A stretch of 28,127 nt of DNA from Acidobacteriota bacterium (GTDB taxonomy: Bacteria > Acidobacteriota > Terriglobia > UBA7540): assembly GCA_021784615.1 (NCBI GenBank), contig JAJYHU010000399.1:1-28127 (forward strand), written 5' to 3'. Below, piece after piece: positions 7,386 to 14,148 of this stretch. How positions within the stretch are numbered: the first letter of the stretch is position 1; the number at the start of each line of letters is the position of its first letter. Both the position numbers and the translations under genes were made by a program. The notes under the pieces were generated by a model. That model saw nothing but the letters and a program-made list of their open reading frames with translations. It was not told where the DNA came from and searched no databases.

Positions 7386-8093
7386 ATGGAACATCGATGG
7401 GGCATGGTGATCGACGAGGATCGCTGTACGGGATGTGAGGCCTGTGTGGCGGCGTGCCATGCCGAAAATAACATAGCAACCGTGGGTGATGATCAGGCGG
7501 CGCGAGGCCGCGCGATGCACTGGATTCGGGTGGAACGTTACTACGAGGGGAACTTTCCTGACGTTAAGGTGAAATTCCGCCCGGTGCCTTGCCAGGAATG
7601 CAGCGATGCGCCGTGTGAGCCGGTCTGCCCCACTTATGCCAGTTACCACAACCCTGAGGGATTGAACGCCCAGATTTATAACCGATGTATTGGCACCCGT
7701 TACTGCGGGAACGCCTGCCCCTATTTGGTGCGGTTCTTTAATTTTCTAAATCCGGTTTGGGACAAGCCTCTTAATCTGCAATTTAATCCCGATGTTTCCG
7801 TGCGCTCGGTGGGGATCATGGAGAAATGTACGTTCTGTATCCAGCGCATCAAAACAGCGGAAATCAAGGCGCAGGCAGAGAAACGCCCACTTAAAGAGGG
7901 CGAATTCAATCCGGCGTGCGTTCAATCCTGTCCCACTGAGGCAATGGTGTTTGGCGACCTGAATGATCCTAAGAGCAAAGTTTCTCGGCTCTCGCGTTCC
8001 GATCGCTCCACCACGCTGCTGCCGGAACTGGGAACGCACCCAAAGGTGACTTATCTCAAACGCGATACTTGGGACAATGGAAAAAACGCCTGA
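7386..8093 (+). CDS. actB2: ActB2, iron-sulfur subunit of Alternative Complex III
   Basis: A 235-residue ferredoxin-type subunit, DmsB/PsrB-like, that relays electrons from quinol to the hemes. Four cysteine groups are visible: CTGCEACVAAC (from residue 14), CQECSDAPCEPVC, CIGTRYCGNAC, and CTFC paired with a later CVQSC. The third group has Thr where [4Fe-4S] proteins have Cys (CIGC), leaving three cysteines, as expected for a [3Fe-4S] cluster. Three [4Fe-4S] and one [3Fe-4S] is the set found in characterised ACIII. The open frame begins at 7338, just after actB1. I chose the ATG at 7386 because the fold begins there (HRWGMVIDEDRC) and AAGGTG precedes it. The 3' end overlaps actC by 17 bases, indicating translational coupling. 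Confidence 0.9.
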   Translation: MEHRWGMVIDEDRCTGCEACVAACHAENNIATVGDDQAARGRAMHWIRVERYYEGNFPDVKVKFRPVPCQECSDAPCEPVCPTYASYHNPEGLNAQIYNRCIGTRYCGNACPYLVRFFNFLNPVWDKPLNLQFNPDVSVRSVGIMEKCTFCIQRIKTAEIKAQAEKRPLKEGEFNPACVQSCPTEAMVFGDLNDPKSKVSRLSRSDRSTTLLPELGTHPKVTYLKRDTWDNGKNA

Positions 8094-9429
8094 ACAAATC
8101 AACCAGGATTTACTCCGCCCGCTTTACCACGCATCCTGGCGCTTCTATCTAACTCTAGTGATCCTCGGGTCTCTGGTAGCCGCGGCCTTCTTTGCCTGGG
8201 GCTACCAAATTTACAACGGCATTGGAGTATCGGGGCTGGACCGGCCGGTCTTCTGGGCCTTCTATATTACGGACTTTGTCTTCTGGATCGGCATCAGCCA
8301 TGCCGGTACTCTGATTTCGGCCATCCTCCGCGTTTCCAACGCCACCTGGCGAAGGCCGGTGACGCGCTGTGCGGAGGCGATTACGGTTTTTGCGCTTTCG
8401 ATCGGGGCTATGTTCCCGCTCGTTCATCTGGGCCGGCCGTGGCTGTTTTTTTGGCTGATTCCTTACCCGAGCGAACGGGGCATCTGGCCGCAGTTCCGCT
8501 CGCCGCTGCTGTGGGACTTTTTTGCCATCAACACCTACCTGATCGGCAGCGTCACTTTTCTGCTGCTTCCCAGTTTCCCCGACTTTGCGCTGATTCGCGA
8601 CCGAGCAAGCGGCTGGCGGAAAAAGGTCTACGGCATTGCCTCGCTCGGCTGGCGAGGGACGCCCAAGCAGTGGCACCGGCTGGAGATGGCCATGCGCATC
8701 ATGGCGGTGGCGATCATTCCGGTGGCCGTCTCAGTGCACACCATTGTCTCCTGGGATTTTGCCATGGCGCCGGTGCCCGGGTGGCATTCGACGATCTTTG
8801 GACCGTATTTTGTGGCAGGGGCCATCTTCAGCGGCATTGCCGCGCTCATCATCGCCATGGCCTTGCTGCGCAAGTTGCTGCACCTGGAGGAGTATCTCCA
8901 GCCAATCCATTTTGAAAATCTGGGCAAGCTGTTGTTGGTGATGAGCCTGTTATGGTTCTACTTTGTTTTTGCCGAACGACTGACCACCTGGTACGGTAAC
9001 TTCCCGAGCGAGATGGCGGTCTTCTGGGTGACCCAAAGCGGAAGGTTTTCCAAGCTTTTCTGGACGATGGTATTCTGCAACTTCATTATTCCGGCGCCTA
9101 TCCTGGCGATCAAGAACCTGCGGGCGAAGATCGGCTGGACGGTGGTCGCTTCGATTCCTATCGTCGTGGGCATGTGGCTTGAGCGGTTTCTGATCATCGT
9201 TCCTGCGCTGTCGCACAAGTACCTCCCTTACACTTACGGGACCTACAAACCTACCTGGGTGGAAATTACCATTACGGTGGGCACGTTCGCGGGCATGGGC
9301 CTGCTCTTTCTTCTTTTCTCCAGAGTCTTCCCGATTATTTCGATCTGGGAACTGAAGCTCGGCGGGCAGAAGAAACCGGAGGCGGCGCCGGCGCTGGCTT
9401 CGCAGGAGGTTGCGGCTGAGCAACCTTAG
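8077..9429 (+). CDS. actC: ActC, NrfD/PsrC-like quinol-binding membrane subunit of Alternative Complex III
   Basis: A 450-residue polytopic membrane protein of the NrfD/PsrC family and the quinol-oxidising, putatively proton-translocating subunit of ACIII. About ten hydrophobic segments are visible. Family-typical residues include GISHAGTLISAILR, FPLVHLGRPWLFFW, SVHTIVSWDFAM and FAERLTTWYG. The conserved His and Asp/Glu lie in positions associated with quinol binding and the proton path. The C-terminus is a short soluble Ala/Glu/Pro-rich tail. It overlaps actB2 and is followed after 33 bases by actD. In most ACIII operons a second NrfD-like gene, actF, follows later. None is found here, so this is the only quinone-site membrane subunit. 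Confidence 0.92.
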   Translation: MEKTPEQINQDLLRPLYHASWRFYLTLVILGSLVAAAFFAWGYQIYNGIGVSGLDRPVFWAFYITDFVFWIGISHAGTLISAILRVSNATWRRPVTRCAEAITVFALSIGAMFPLVHLGRPWLFFWLIPYPSERGIWPQFRSPLLWDFFAINTYLIGSVTFLLLPSFPDFALIRDRASGWRKKVYGIASLGWRGTPKQWHRLEMAMRIMAVAIIPVAVSVHTIVSWDFAMAPVPGWHSTIFGPYFVAGAIFSGIAALIIAMALLRKLLHLEEYLQPIHFENLGKLLLVMSLLWFYFVFAERLTTWYGNFPSEMAVFWVTQSGRFSKLFWTMVFCNFIIPAPILAIKNLRAKIGWTVVASIPIVVGMWLERFLIIVPALSHKYLPYTYGTYKPTWVEITITVGTFAGMGLLFLLFSRVFPIISIWELKLGGQKKPEAAPALASQEVAAEQP

Positions 9430-9462
9430 CTTGCTCAACGCGAATCTATAAAGAGGAATGAG

Positions 9463-9987
9463 ATGAAAGCCATATACGGACTGTATCCTGATCCCGAGTC
9501 GGCCCAGCGGGCGCTGAATGTGCTCGAGCGCGCCGGGAGTGACCTGGGTTTTAAGGATCGCGACATTGCGGTGCTCTCGGCTGAGCCTTACGAGGAATAT
9601 GGCTTCGGGCAGCTCGATCACAAGACGCGAATGCCGTGGCTCGCCGCGTTGGGAGGCGTGGTCGGCGGCCTTAGTGGCTGGTGGTTCGTCTCCTTTGCCC
9701 AGAAGAGCTATCCGATGATTTCAGGCGGAATGCGTCTGGTGACCAAGTGGCCGGATGGAATCATCACTTATGAGCTGACGATGCTGGGCGCCATTTTGAC
9801 CACCTTGATCACGCTCTTGATAACCTCGCGCATCCCGGACTGGCGTGGGCGAAAGCTTTACGACCCGGCCATCAGCAATGGTAAAATCTTGATTGGAGTG
9901 ACCAACCCGCCGGAGAAGGCGCGGGATGAGCTTGAAAAGAGGCTGCGCGCTGCGGGCGCGGAAACTGTGAAGGAATTTGCTAGGTAA
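9463..9987 (+). CDS. actD: ActD, DUF3341 membrane subunit of Alternative Complex III
   Basis: A 174-residue protein of the DUF3341 family, the small membrane subunit ActD. It begins with a ferredoxin-like-fold cytoplasmic region (KAIYGLYPDPESAQRALNVL). Two transmembrane segments follow, with WLAALGGVVGGLSGWWFVSFA and LTMLGAILTTLITLLIT as their cores. It ends with a helical tail (KARDELEKRLRAAGAETVKEF). Length and topology fit the family. An AGAGGA ribosome-binding site is placed well before the ATG. The subunit is thought to help assemble and stabilise the complex. Its exact biochemical role is not known. The gene is preceded by actC and followed by actE after 15 bases. Confidence 0.92.
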   Translation: MKAIYGLYPDPESAQRALNVLERAGSDLGFKDRDIAVLSAEPYEEYGFGQLDHKTRMPWLAALGGVVGGLSGWWFVSFAQKSYPMISGGMRLVTKWPDGIITYELTMLGAILTTLITLLITSRIPDWRGRKLYDPAISNGKILIGVTNPPEKARDELEKRLRAAGAETVKEFAR

Positions 9988-10002
9988 TCCTGAGGAGGAG
10001 AG

Positions 10003-10383
10003 ATGCAAGGAAGTTTACTGAAGATCACCAAGTGGCTATTTATTTTGGGACTGGCCGCGGTCATGCCGGTGATGACCATCAGTTGGGCCAAAGGCAAAAC
10101 GGAGCTTTCCCCTGCAGCCAAGGCGGGCAAAAAGATCTTTGACCAAAACTGCACACTGTGCCATATTGCGAACGAGACGACCACCAAGATCGGTCCTGGA
10201 CTGAAGGGAGTTTTGAAGAACAAAACGCTTCCTTACTCTCATCGGCCTGCAACTGTTGCCAATGTTCAGGAGCAGATCGAAAAGGGCAACCCGCAGGGCC
10301 AGCCAATGCCAATGCCGCCTTTTGCGACCAAGTTATCAAAGACGCAGATGAACGACCTGATCGCATACCTGAAGACGCTCTGA
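10003..10383 (+). CDS. actE: ActE, monoheme cytochrome c subunit of Alternative Complex III
   Basis: A 126-residue class-I cytochrome c and the monoheme subunit of ACIII. An N-terminal hydrophobic segment (about residues 9-27) exports or anchors it. The heme site is CTLCH at 50-54. The distal ligand is probably Met102 or Met104 in PMPMPPF. The C-terminus DLIAYLKTL is the usual last helix. Some characterised ActE proteins are lipoproteins, but no lipobox Cys is present here, so it is held by an uncleaved helix or is soluble. A strong GAGGAGG site lies just before the ATG. It is the last gene of the cluster. No actF and no oxidase genes follow. Confidence 0.88.
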   Translation: MQGSLLKITKWLFILGLAAVMPVMTISWAKGKTELSPAAKAGKKIFDQNCTLCHIANETTTKIGPGLKGVLKNKTLPYSHRPATVANVQEQIEKGNPQGQPMPMPPFATKLSKTQMNDLIAYLKTL

Positions 10384-10411
10384 GCCGCTCGGCGCCTATG
10401 CTAATTTGCCT

Positions 10412-10440
10412 GGGGGAAGAGCTACCCATTCTCTTCTCCC
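10412..10440 (+). terminator. Hairpin after the act operon
   Basis: GGGGGAAGAG (10412-10421) and CTCTTCTCCC (10431-10440) form a 10-bp stem with one G-U pair and a 9-base loop, 28 bases after the actE stop. The stem is strong, but no T-run follows. It is therefore either a factor-assisted terminator or an mRNA 3'-end stabiliser. Confidence 0.4.
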
Positions 10441-10486
10441 GGCGCTGCCACGGGGTAACACCTGTGCGAAACTGGCGTCGCTCTAA

Positions 10487-10825
10487 ATCGGCATCTTTAC
10501 GGGTCTAGATGATTTCATTGCGACGGACAACGTGATCGTCTGCCTGCCGAAGAAACCATTGCGTATCACGACGCTGGTTTTTATCGCCTTCATGTTGAAC
10601 CATCAGAAGTGGCGCTACAGCTACGGCAGACAGTGCTATCAAAACAAGATCGGCAAGATCACAATCTATTTGCCAGTAACGACCACCGGAGAGTTGAACG
10701 AGGACATAATGGAGCGCATCGTCACCAGAACCTCATATTGGTCCCTAATTGAAAATCGCTTTGAAGGACAGAAAGCCCTAAACTACGTCGCCACTTCTCC
10801 GAACCCGCGACTGCCTGGACTTTAG
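10487..10825 (+). pseudogene. Fragment of a restriction-modification specificity / type IIG C-terminal domain
   Basis: The frame reads IFTGLDDFIATDNVIVCLPK and, after a short hydrophobic strand, KWRYSYGRQCYQNKIGKITI then YLPVTTTGELNED. The YSYGRQ...K...IYLPV pattern is what I recognise from target-recognition or C-terminal domains of N6-adenine methyltransferase/restriction proteins (type I S and BcgI/type IIG-like). The rest of the protein is missing: a stop at 10484-10486 closes the frame upstream and the first usable start (GTG 10532) falls inside the domain. It is therefore a leftover fragment, about 110 codons including a non-family tail. It marks past presence of a mobile defence locus between the act operon and the conserved block. 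Confidence 0.55.
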
Positions 10826-10918
10826 TTTATGGGCAGACCGCCTACTTTATGGGCAAGTGGCCGTTTTTAGGCAAAGCCCCGTTGACAAAAGGGCGTGGGC
10901 GAGCGCCAAGGCAGACCG

Positions 10919-11692
10919 TTATGCCCTGTTGGCTTCTTCCTTCCTCTTGACCAGCCTGAAGGCCACGCCGCGCAGAACCTCAGCGACATTCTTGTTTCTT
11001 GAGAGATCCTTCAAATCGCGATCGTTCAACCGGTTGACCAGCGGAAGGCCCACGTCAATGGGCAGCCGCGGATTGTTAACCAGGTTATGGACCACGGCAT
11101 AGCTCCGGATAAACTTACGGTTCATGGCAATCAGGCGCAGCACCTCTTCGGTTACATTCTTCATCATGGCAATGCTCTCGATTTCCTGATCGCTAAGCTT
11201 GGGAGACTGAAGAACGGCCCTGGAGACGATCTTATTCGAGTCGTGAACCAGAACGGACCTTTCTTCCTGGCTTCCCATCAGGGCTGCGTTGATCTTTTGC
11301 GCCACCGACATGCGGCTGATTTTCTGGAGCAAGGTTTCCCGCTGAGAATCCGCTGGGGCCGGTTGCTTATCAGAAGAGTCCGGCACGGACAGTTCTGCCG
11401 CCGCCTGCCGAGCGTCAGCGCCCGCCACGCTGTTTTCAACCCATTCGCGCAGGCGGCCGGGAAGGGCTGGATTGCCAAGCAAGGCCGCGGCCAGATCCTT
11501 GCGTTCAGGGATTAGATGGCGGGCGGCATAATCGAGCAAGAAGCCCGGGGCGTCAGGACTTGAAAGAACCTGCTCAAGCTCAGCAGTATCCCAGGACTTG
11601 AAGGTGGAGATGGCCTTATTGCGGATGGCCTCGTCCGCGTCTTCGGACAGGATGGCCAGGATTTCAATCTTTTCAGGCAGGGAGACAGGCAA
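10919..11692 (-). CDS. Conserved helical-repeat protein of unknown function
   Basis: A soluble, mostly alpha-helical protein of about 257 residues with repeated hydrophobic/charged helices (DEAIRNKAISTFKSW, EEVLRLIAMNRKFIRSYAVV, PLVNRLNDRDLKDLSRNKN). The build is similar to HEAT-like proteins. I do not recognise a named family and assign no function. The coordinates use a TTG start at 11692. The same frame stays open upstream to 11800, and the extra residues (SLLEAIPISHRIIETLRHGN) look like genuine protein, so translation probably starts earlier, perhaps at an unusual codon just inside the end of the RodZ-like gene. The gene directly follows the RodZ-like gene on the same strand and is probably co-transcribed with it, which suggests a cell-envelope or shape context. 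This is inference only. Confidence 0.65.
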   Translation of the reverse strand: MPVSLPEKIEILAILSEDADEAIRNKAISTFKSWDTAELEQVLSSPDAPGFLLDYAARHLIPERKDLAAALLGNPALPGRLREWVENSVAGADARQAAAELSVPDSSDKQPAPADSQRETLLQKISRMSVAQKINAALMGSQEERSVLVHDSNKIVSRAVLQSPKLSDQEIESIAMMKNVTEEVLRLIAMNRKFIRSYAVVHNLVNNPRLPIDVGLPLVNRLNDRDLKDLSRNKNVAEVLRGVAFRLVKRKEEANRA

Positions 11693-11780
11693 TGTTCCTT
11701 CCGCCCCTTTGCGTCGGATAAGAGAGGGAGCGTTGCCATGGCGCAGCGTTTCAATGATCCGGTGGGAAATGGGTATCGCC

Positions 11781-12671
11781 TCAAGGAGACTCCGGGTTTT
11801 TCAGACTTCCCCGAGTCAGATGAATCGACTTGACCTCTCCCTCGCGGCCCAGCGGCTTGAGGGTCTCGCCATTCAAAGTGAGAACGATGCCTTGGGCGTT
11901 TCCGGTAAGAACGTCAAATGAGTTCTGGGCTTTGAAGGTTTTTACCTCATTAGGATTCATAAGGCCCTGAAGCATGGTCTTGCCGTCCGCATCAATAGCC
12001 ACCCAGGCCCGCTCTGTCGCCCCAATCTGGAGAACGAGGCTGCTGCCATAGTCAACGTTTGCAGGAGCCTTAGACGCGGGAGCGCCGGCCTCAGATGAAG
12101 CAGCGGATGTAACAGCTGGCTGAGCGATTGCGGCTGGAGCCGTTTGCCCCTTGGAAGCTACCGGGATTGACGGAGACCCCGGCGAAGGCTTCAGAGAAGC
12201 CGCGGCGTCCGAAGAGCTTGCGGCCACAGCCGGATTGGGCGTTTTGTTCTGGGGTGAAACCTGCTTTAGCTCGGGCGGCGCAGCCTCCCTTGATCCTTGC
12301 GAGTGGCGCCAGAGACCGTATCCGGCGGCAAGCAGCACCACCGCCGCCGCCACCCCAATCCAGGCAGACCGGGGACGCCGGGCGCGGCTGGAATGCGAAA
12401 CCGGAAGCGACAACCGCGTATGGTCAACCTCGCCTTTTGCCTTGGCGGCAAGTTGATATTCCGCGATGAGGGGATCTTCATCGAGACCGAGATAGCGGGC
12501 ATAGGCGCGGATGAAACTGCGGTTGAAGATACCGCCCGGCAGTTTGGAAAAGTCTTCACCTTCGATGGATTTGAGGAAGCCGACGCCGATCTTGGTGGCG
12601 GCAGAGATTTCCTCCAGCGTCACACCGCGCATCTCCCGCTCACGCCGAAGGTTCTCGCCAAAAGAGCCCAT
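11781..12671 (-). CDS. RodZ-like protein (HTH + transmembrane + DUF4115)
   Basis: A 296-residue bitopic membrane protein with RodZ architecture. A Cro/HTH_25-type helix-turn-helix lies at about residues 5-70 (LRREREMRGVTLEEISAATKI, GIFNRSFIRAYARYL). A basic linker leads to one transmembrane helix at about 103-121. A low-complexity Ala/Pro/Ser/Lys periplasmic linker follows. The C-terminal DUF4115 beta domain (about 205-285) contains ERAWVAIDADGKTMLQG. RodZ links MreB filaments to the membrane and to peptidoglycan synthesis in rod-shaped cells. Whether this copy does so is not shown. The gene is divergent from the GAF-GGDEF gene, and a good promoter for it lies at 12716-12745. A helical-repeat protein gene follows. 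Confidence 0.8.
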   Translation of the reverse strand: MGSFGENLRREREMRGVTLEEISAATKIGVGFLKSIEGEDFSKLPGGIFNRSFIRAYARYLGLDEDPLIAEYQLAAKAKGEVDHTRLSLPVSHSSRARRPRSAWIGVAAAVVLLAAGYGLWRHSQGSREAAPPELKQVSPQNKTPNPAVAASSSDAAASLKPSPGSPSIPVASKGQTAPAAIAQPAVTSAASSEAGAPASKAPANVDYGSSLVLQIGATERAWVAIDADGKTMLQGLMNPNEVKTFKAQNSFDVLTGNAQGIVLTLNGETLKPLGREGEVKSIHLTRGSLKNPESP

Positions 12672-12715
12672 CAGGCCTGTCTTTGCTACCGCCCTCCTGA
12701 TCCAATTTGCATCTA

Positions 12716-12745
12716 ATCATATTTCCGCTCAGCCTTGGCTGTCAA
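12716..12745 (-). promoter_or_regulatory. Sigma-70-type promoter for the RodZ-like gene
   Basis: On the - strand, TTGACA (12745-12740) and TATGAT (12721-12716) are separated by 18 bases. The -35 is a perfect consensus and the -10 matches five of six positions. Transcription would start about 38 bases before the ATG at 12671. Confidence 0.6.
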
Positions 12746-12848
12746 TCGTTTCAGGCAAAAGTCCCCGGCACGGCCCATATCGCGGGTCCAAGAACCGGTG
12801 GGAGAAAGTTAAGCTAAGCAAATACCTGGAAACGGTCGAAAAAGAATA

Positions 12849-12876
12849 TTGGATAAAGCTGGCAGGATATTGTAAT
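12849..12876 (+). promoter_or_regulatory. Possible promoter for the GAF-GGDEF gene
   Basis: TTGGAT (12849-12854) and TGTAAT (12871-12876) are separated by 16 bases and lie about 40 bases before the ATG at 12917. Each element has mismatches and the spacing is one base short of the optimum, so this is a moderate pattern match. Confidence 0.35.
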
Positions 12877-12916
12877 AGTTAACAGGTCGAATCTGATCCG
12901 GGGCTGTGAGTCGTCC

Positions 12917-13978
12917 ATGACACAGCGGAACGACGAGATTGCTGAGCTGAGGCGGCAGCTCGAACGCCTCTCGCTTTTCCATGAAGTCGGGAAAGCTCTC
13001 GCCTCAACCCTCGACCTGCAGAAAATCCTCCAAACCATCATGGAAAAGATCAGCGACTTTCTTCAGCCGGATACCTGGTCGCTGCTGATGCTCGACGAAA
13101 AGGCGCACGAGCTTTATTACGAAATGGCGATTGGAACCAGCGCAAACCAGTTAAAAGACGTCCGGATCAAAATGGGGGAAGGGATTGCGGGCTGGGTTGC
13201 CGAGCGAGGAGAGCCGGTGTTGGTTGAGGATATCAAAACGGATTCACGCCGGATGGTGAGAAGGGACTGGTCCTGTCATCTGGAAGCACAATCCATCGTG
13301 TGTGTGCCGGTCAAGGGCCGCGAAAGCGTTCTGGGAGTCATCGAACTGGTCAACACTTCAAGCAAGGAACGCTTCCACGAAGAAGATATTCCGATTCTGA
13401 AGAACCTCGCGGATTATGCGGCCATCGCACTCGAAAACGCCCGGTACGTCAAGCGCATCCACGAGCTGACCATCACCGACGACTGCACGGCCCTCTATAA
13501 CGCGCGCCATCTCAACTTTGTATTAGACGCGGAGATTTACCGTTCCACCCGATACGGATATGAGTTTTCCGTCATCTTCATCGATCTTGACCACTTCAAG
13601 CAGGTCAACGACACGCACGGCCACCTGGTGGGATCCAAACTCCTCTGGCTTGTCGGAGACCTGGTCAAAGGCCATCTGCGATTGATCGACTACGCCTTTC
13701 GCTATGGCGGCGATGAGTTTGTCGTGCTGCTGCCCCAAACCTCCAGGCGCAATGCCCTCATGGTGGTGCGCCGCCTTCGTGAATTATTGAATTCGCGGAT
13801 ATTTTTTGTCGAGGAAGGGCTCAACGTCAGGGTAACAGCCAGCTTTGGGATTGCAGGTTTCCCAGATGACGCCCGCACCCGCCGCGAACTTCTGCGCCTG
13901 GCCGATGAAGCGATGTACCTGGTCAAAAACACCACTCGCGACAACATCGCGCTCTCGGGCGACGGCGTGATGAATTAG
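12917..13978 (+). CDS. GAF-GGDEF diguanylate cyclase
   Basis: A 353-residue cytosolic signalling enzyme that would make cyclic di-GMP from two GTP. A short N-terminal coiled coil (about 3-20) leads into a GAF sensor domain (about 22-175; GEGIAGWVAERGEPVLVED, SIVCVPVKGRESVLGVIELV). A GGDEF domain follows (about 188-345). The active-site loop GGDEF is at 264-268 and intact. The inhibitory-site motif RxxD (Arg255-Asp258) sits five residues before it, so product inhibition is expected. Metal and GTP residues in FIDLDHFKQVNDTHGH are present. There is no membrane segment, so a soluble ligand or partner must act through GAF. The gene is divergent from the RodZ-like gene and upstream of recJ. Confidence 0.9.
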   Translation: MTQRNDEIAELRRQLERLSLFHEVGKALASTLDLQKILQTIMEKISDFLQPDTWSLLMLDEKAHELYYEMAIGTSANQLKDVRIKMGEGIAGWVAERGEPVLVEDIKTDSRRMVRRDWSCHLEAQSIVCVPVKGRESVLGVIELVNTSSKERFHEEDIPILKNLADYAAIALENARYVKRIHELTITDDCTALYNARHLNFVLDAEIYRSTRYGYEFSVIFIDLDHFKQVNDTHGHLVGSKLLWLVGDLVKGHLRLIDYAFRYGGDEFVVLLPQTSRRNALMVVRRLRELLNSRIFFVEEGLNVRVTASFGIAGFPDDARTRRELLRLADEAMYLVKNTTRDNIALSGDGVMN

Positions 13979-14132
13979 CTTCGTCCGGAAGCCATTGGAG
14001 AATCTTCCCCAATTTTCCCATGAGCGAAATGTTGCCCACGCGCCTCTCACGGAGCAGGACGTCAAGGGCAGCATGATTCCCATCACCCGTTTCTCCCGAA
14101 TGCTCTTGCAACCCCAAAGTGAAACTGTCACG

Positions 14133-14148
14133 ATGATGCGAACATCAT
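14133..14148 (+). repeat. Small hairpin covering the recJ start codon
   Basis: ATGATG (14133-14138) pairs with CATCAT (14143-14148) around a 4-base CGAA loop. The distal arm contains the first two bases of the recJ ATG (14147-14149). No Shine-Dalgarno sequence is evident next to it, so the fold may limit initiation of recJ translation. It may equally be chance. Confidence 0.3.

Noticed and set aside
5061..8093. Reading actB1-actB2-actC as a polysulfide or thiosulfate reductase
   Set aside because: The neighbouring pentaheme ActA, DUF3341 ActD and monoheme ActE, together with the CIGT [3Fe-4S]-type motif, define ACIII instead.
11087..11921. + strand open frames opposite the helical-repeat and RodZ-like genes
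   Set aside because: They are antisense shadows. The - strand frames carry the recognisable domains and the good promoter.
12128..12716. + strand open frames of up to 139 codons opposite the RodZ-like gene
   Set aside because: Composition is Pro/Arg-rich and they mirror the Ala/Pro linker of the RodZ-like protein on the other strand.
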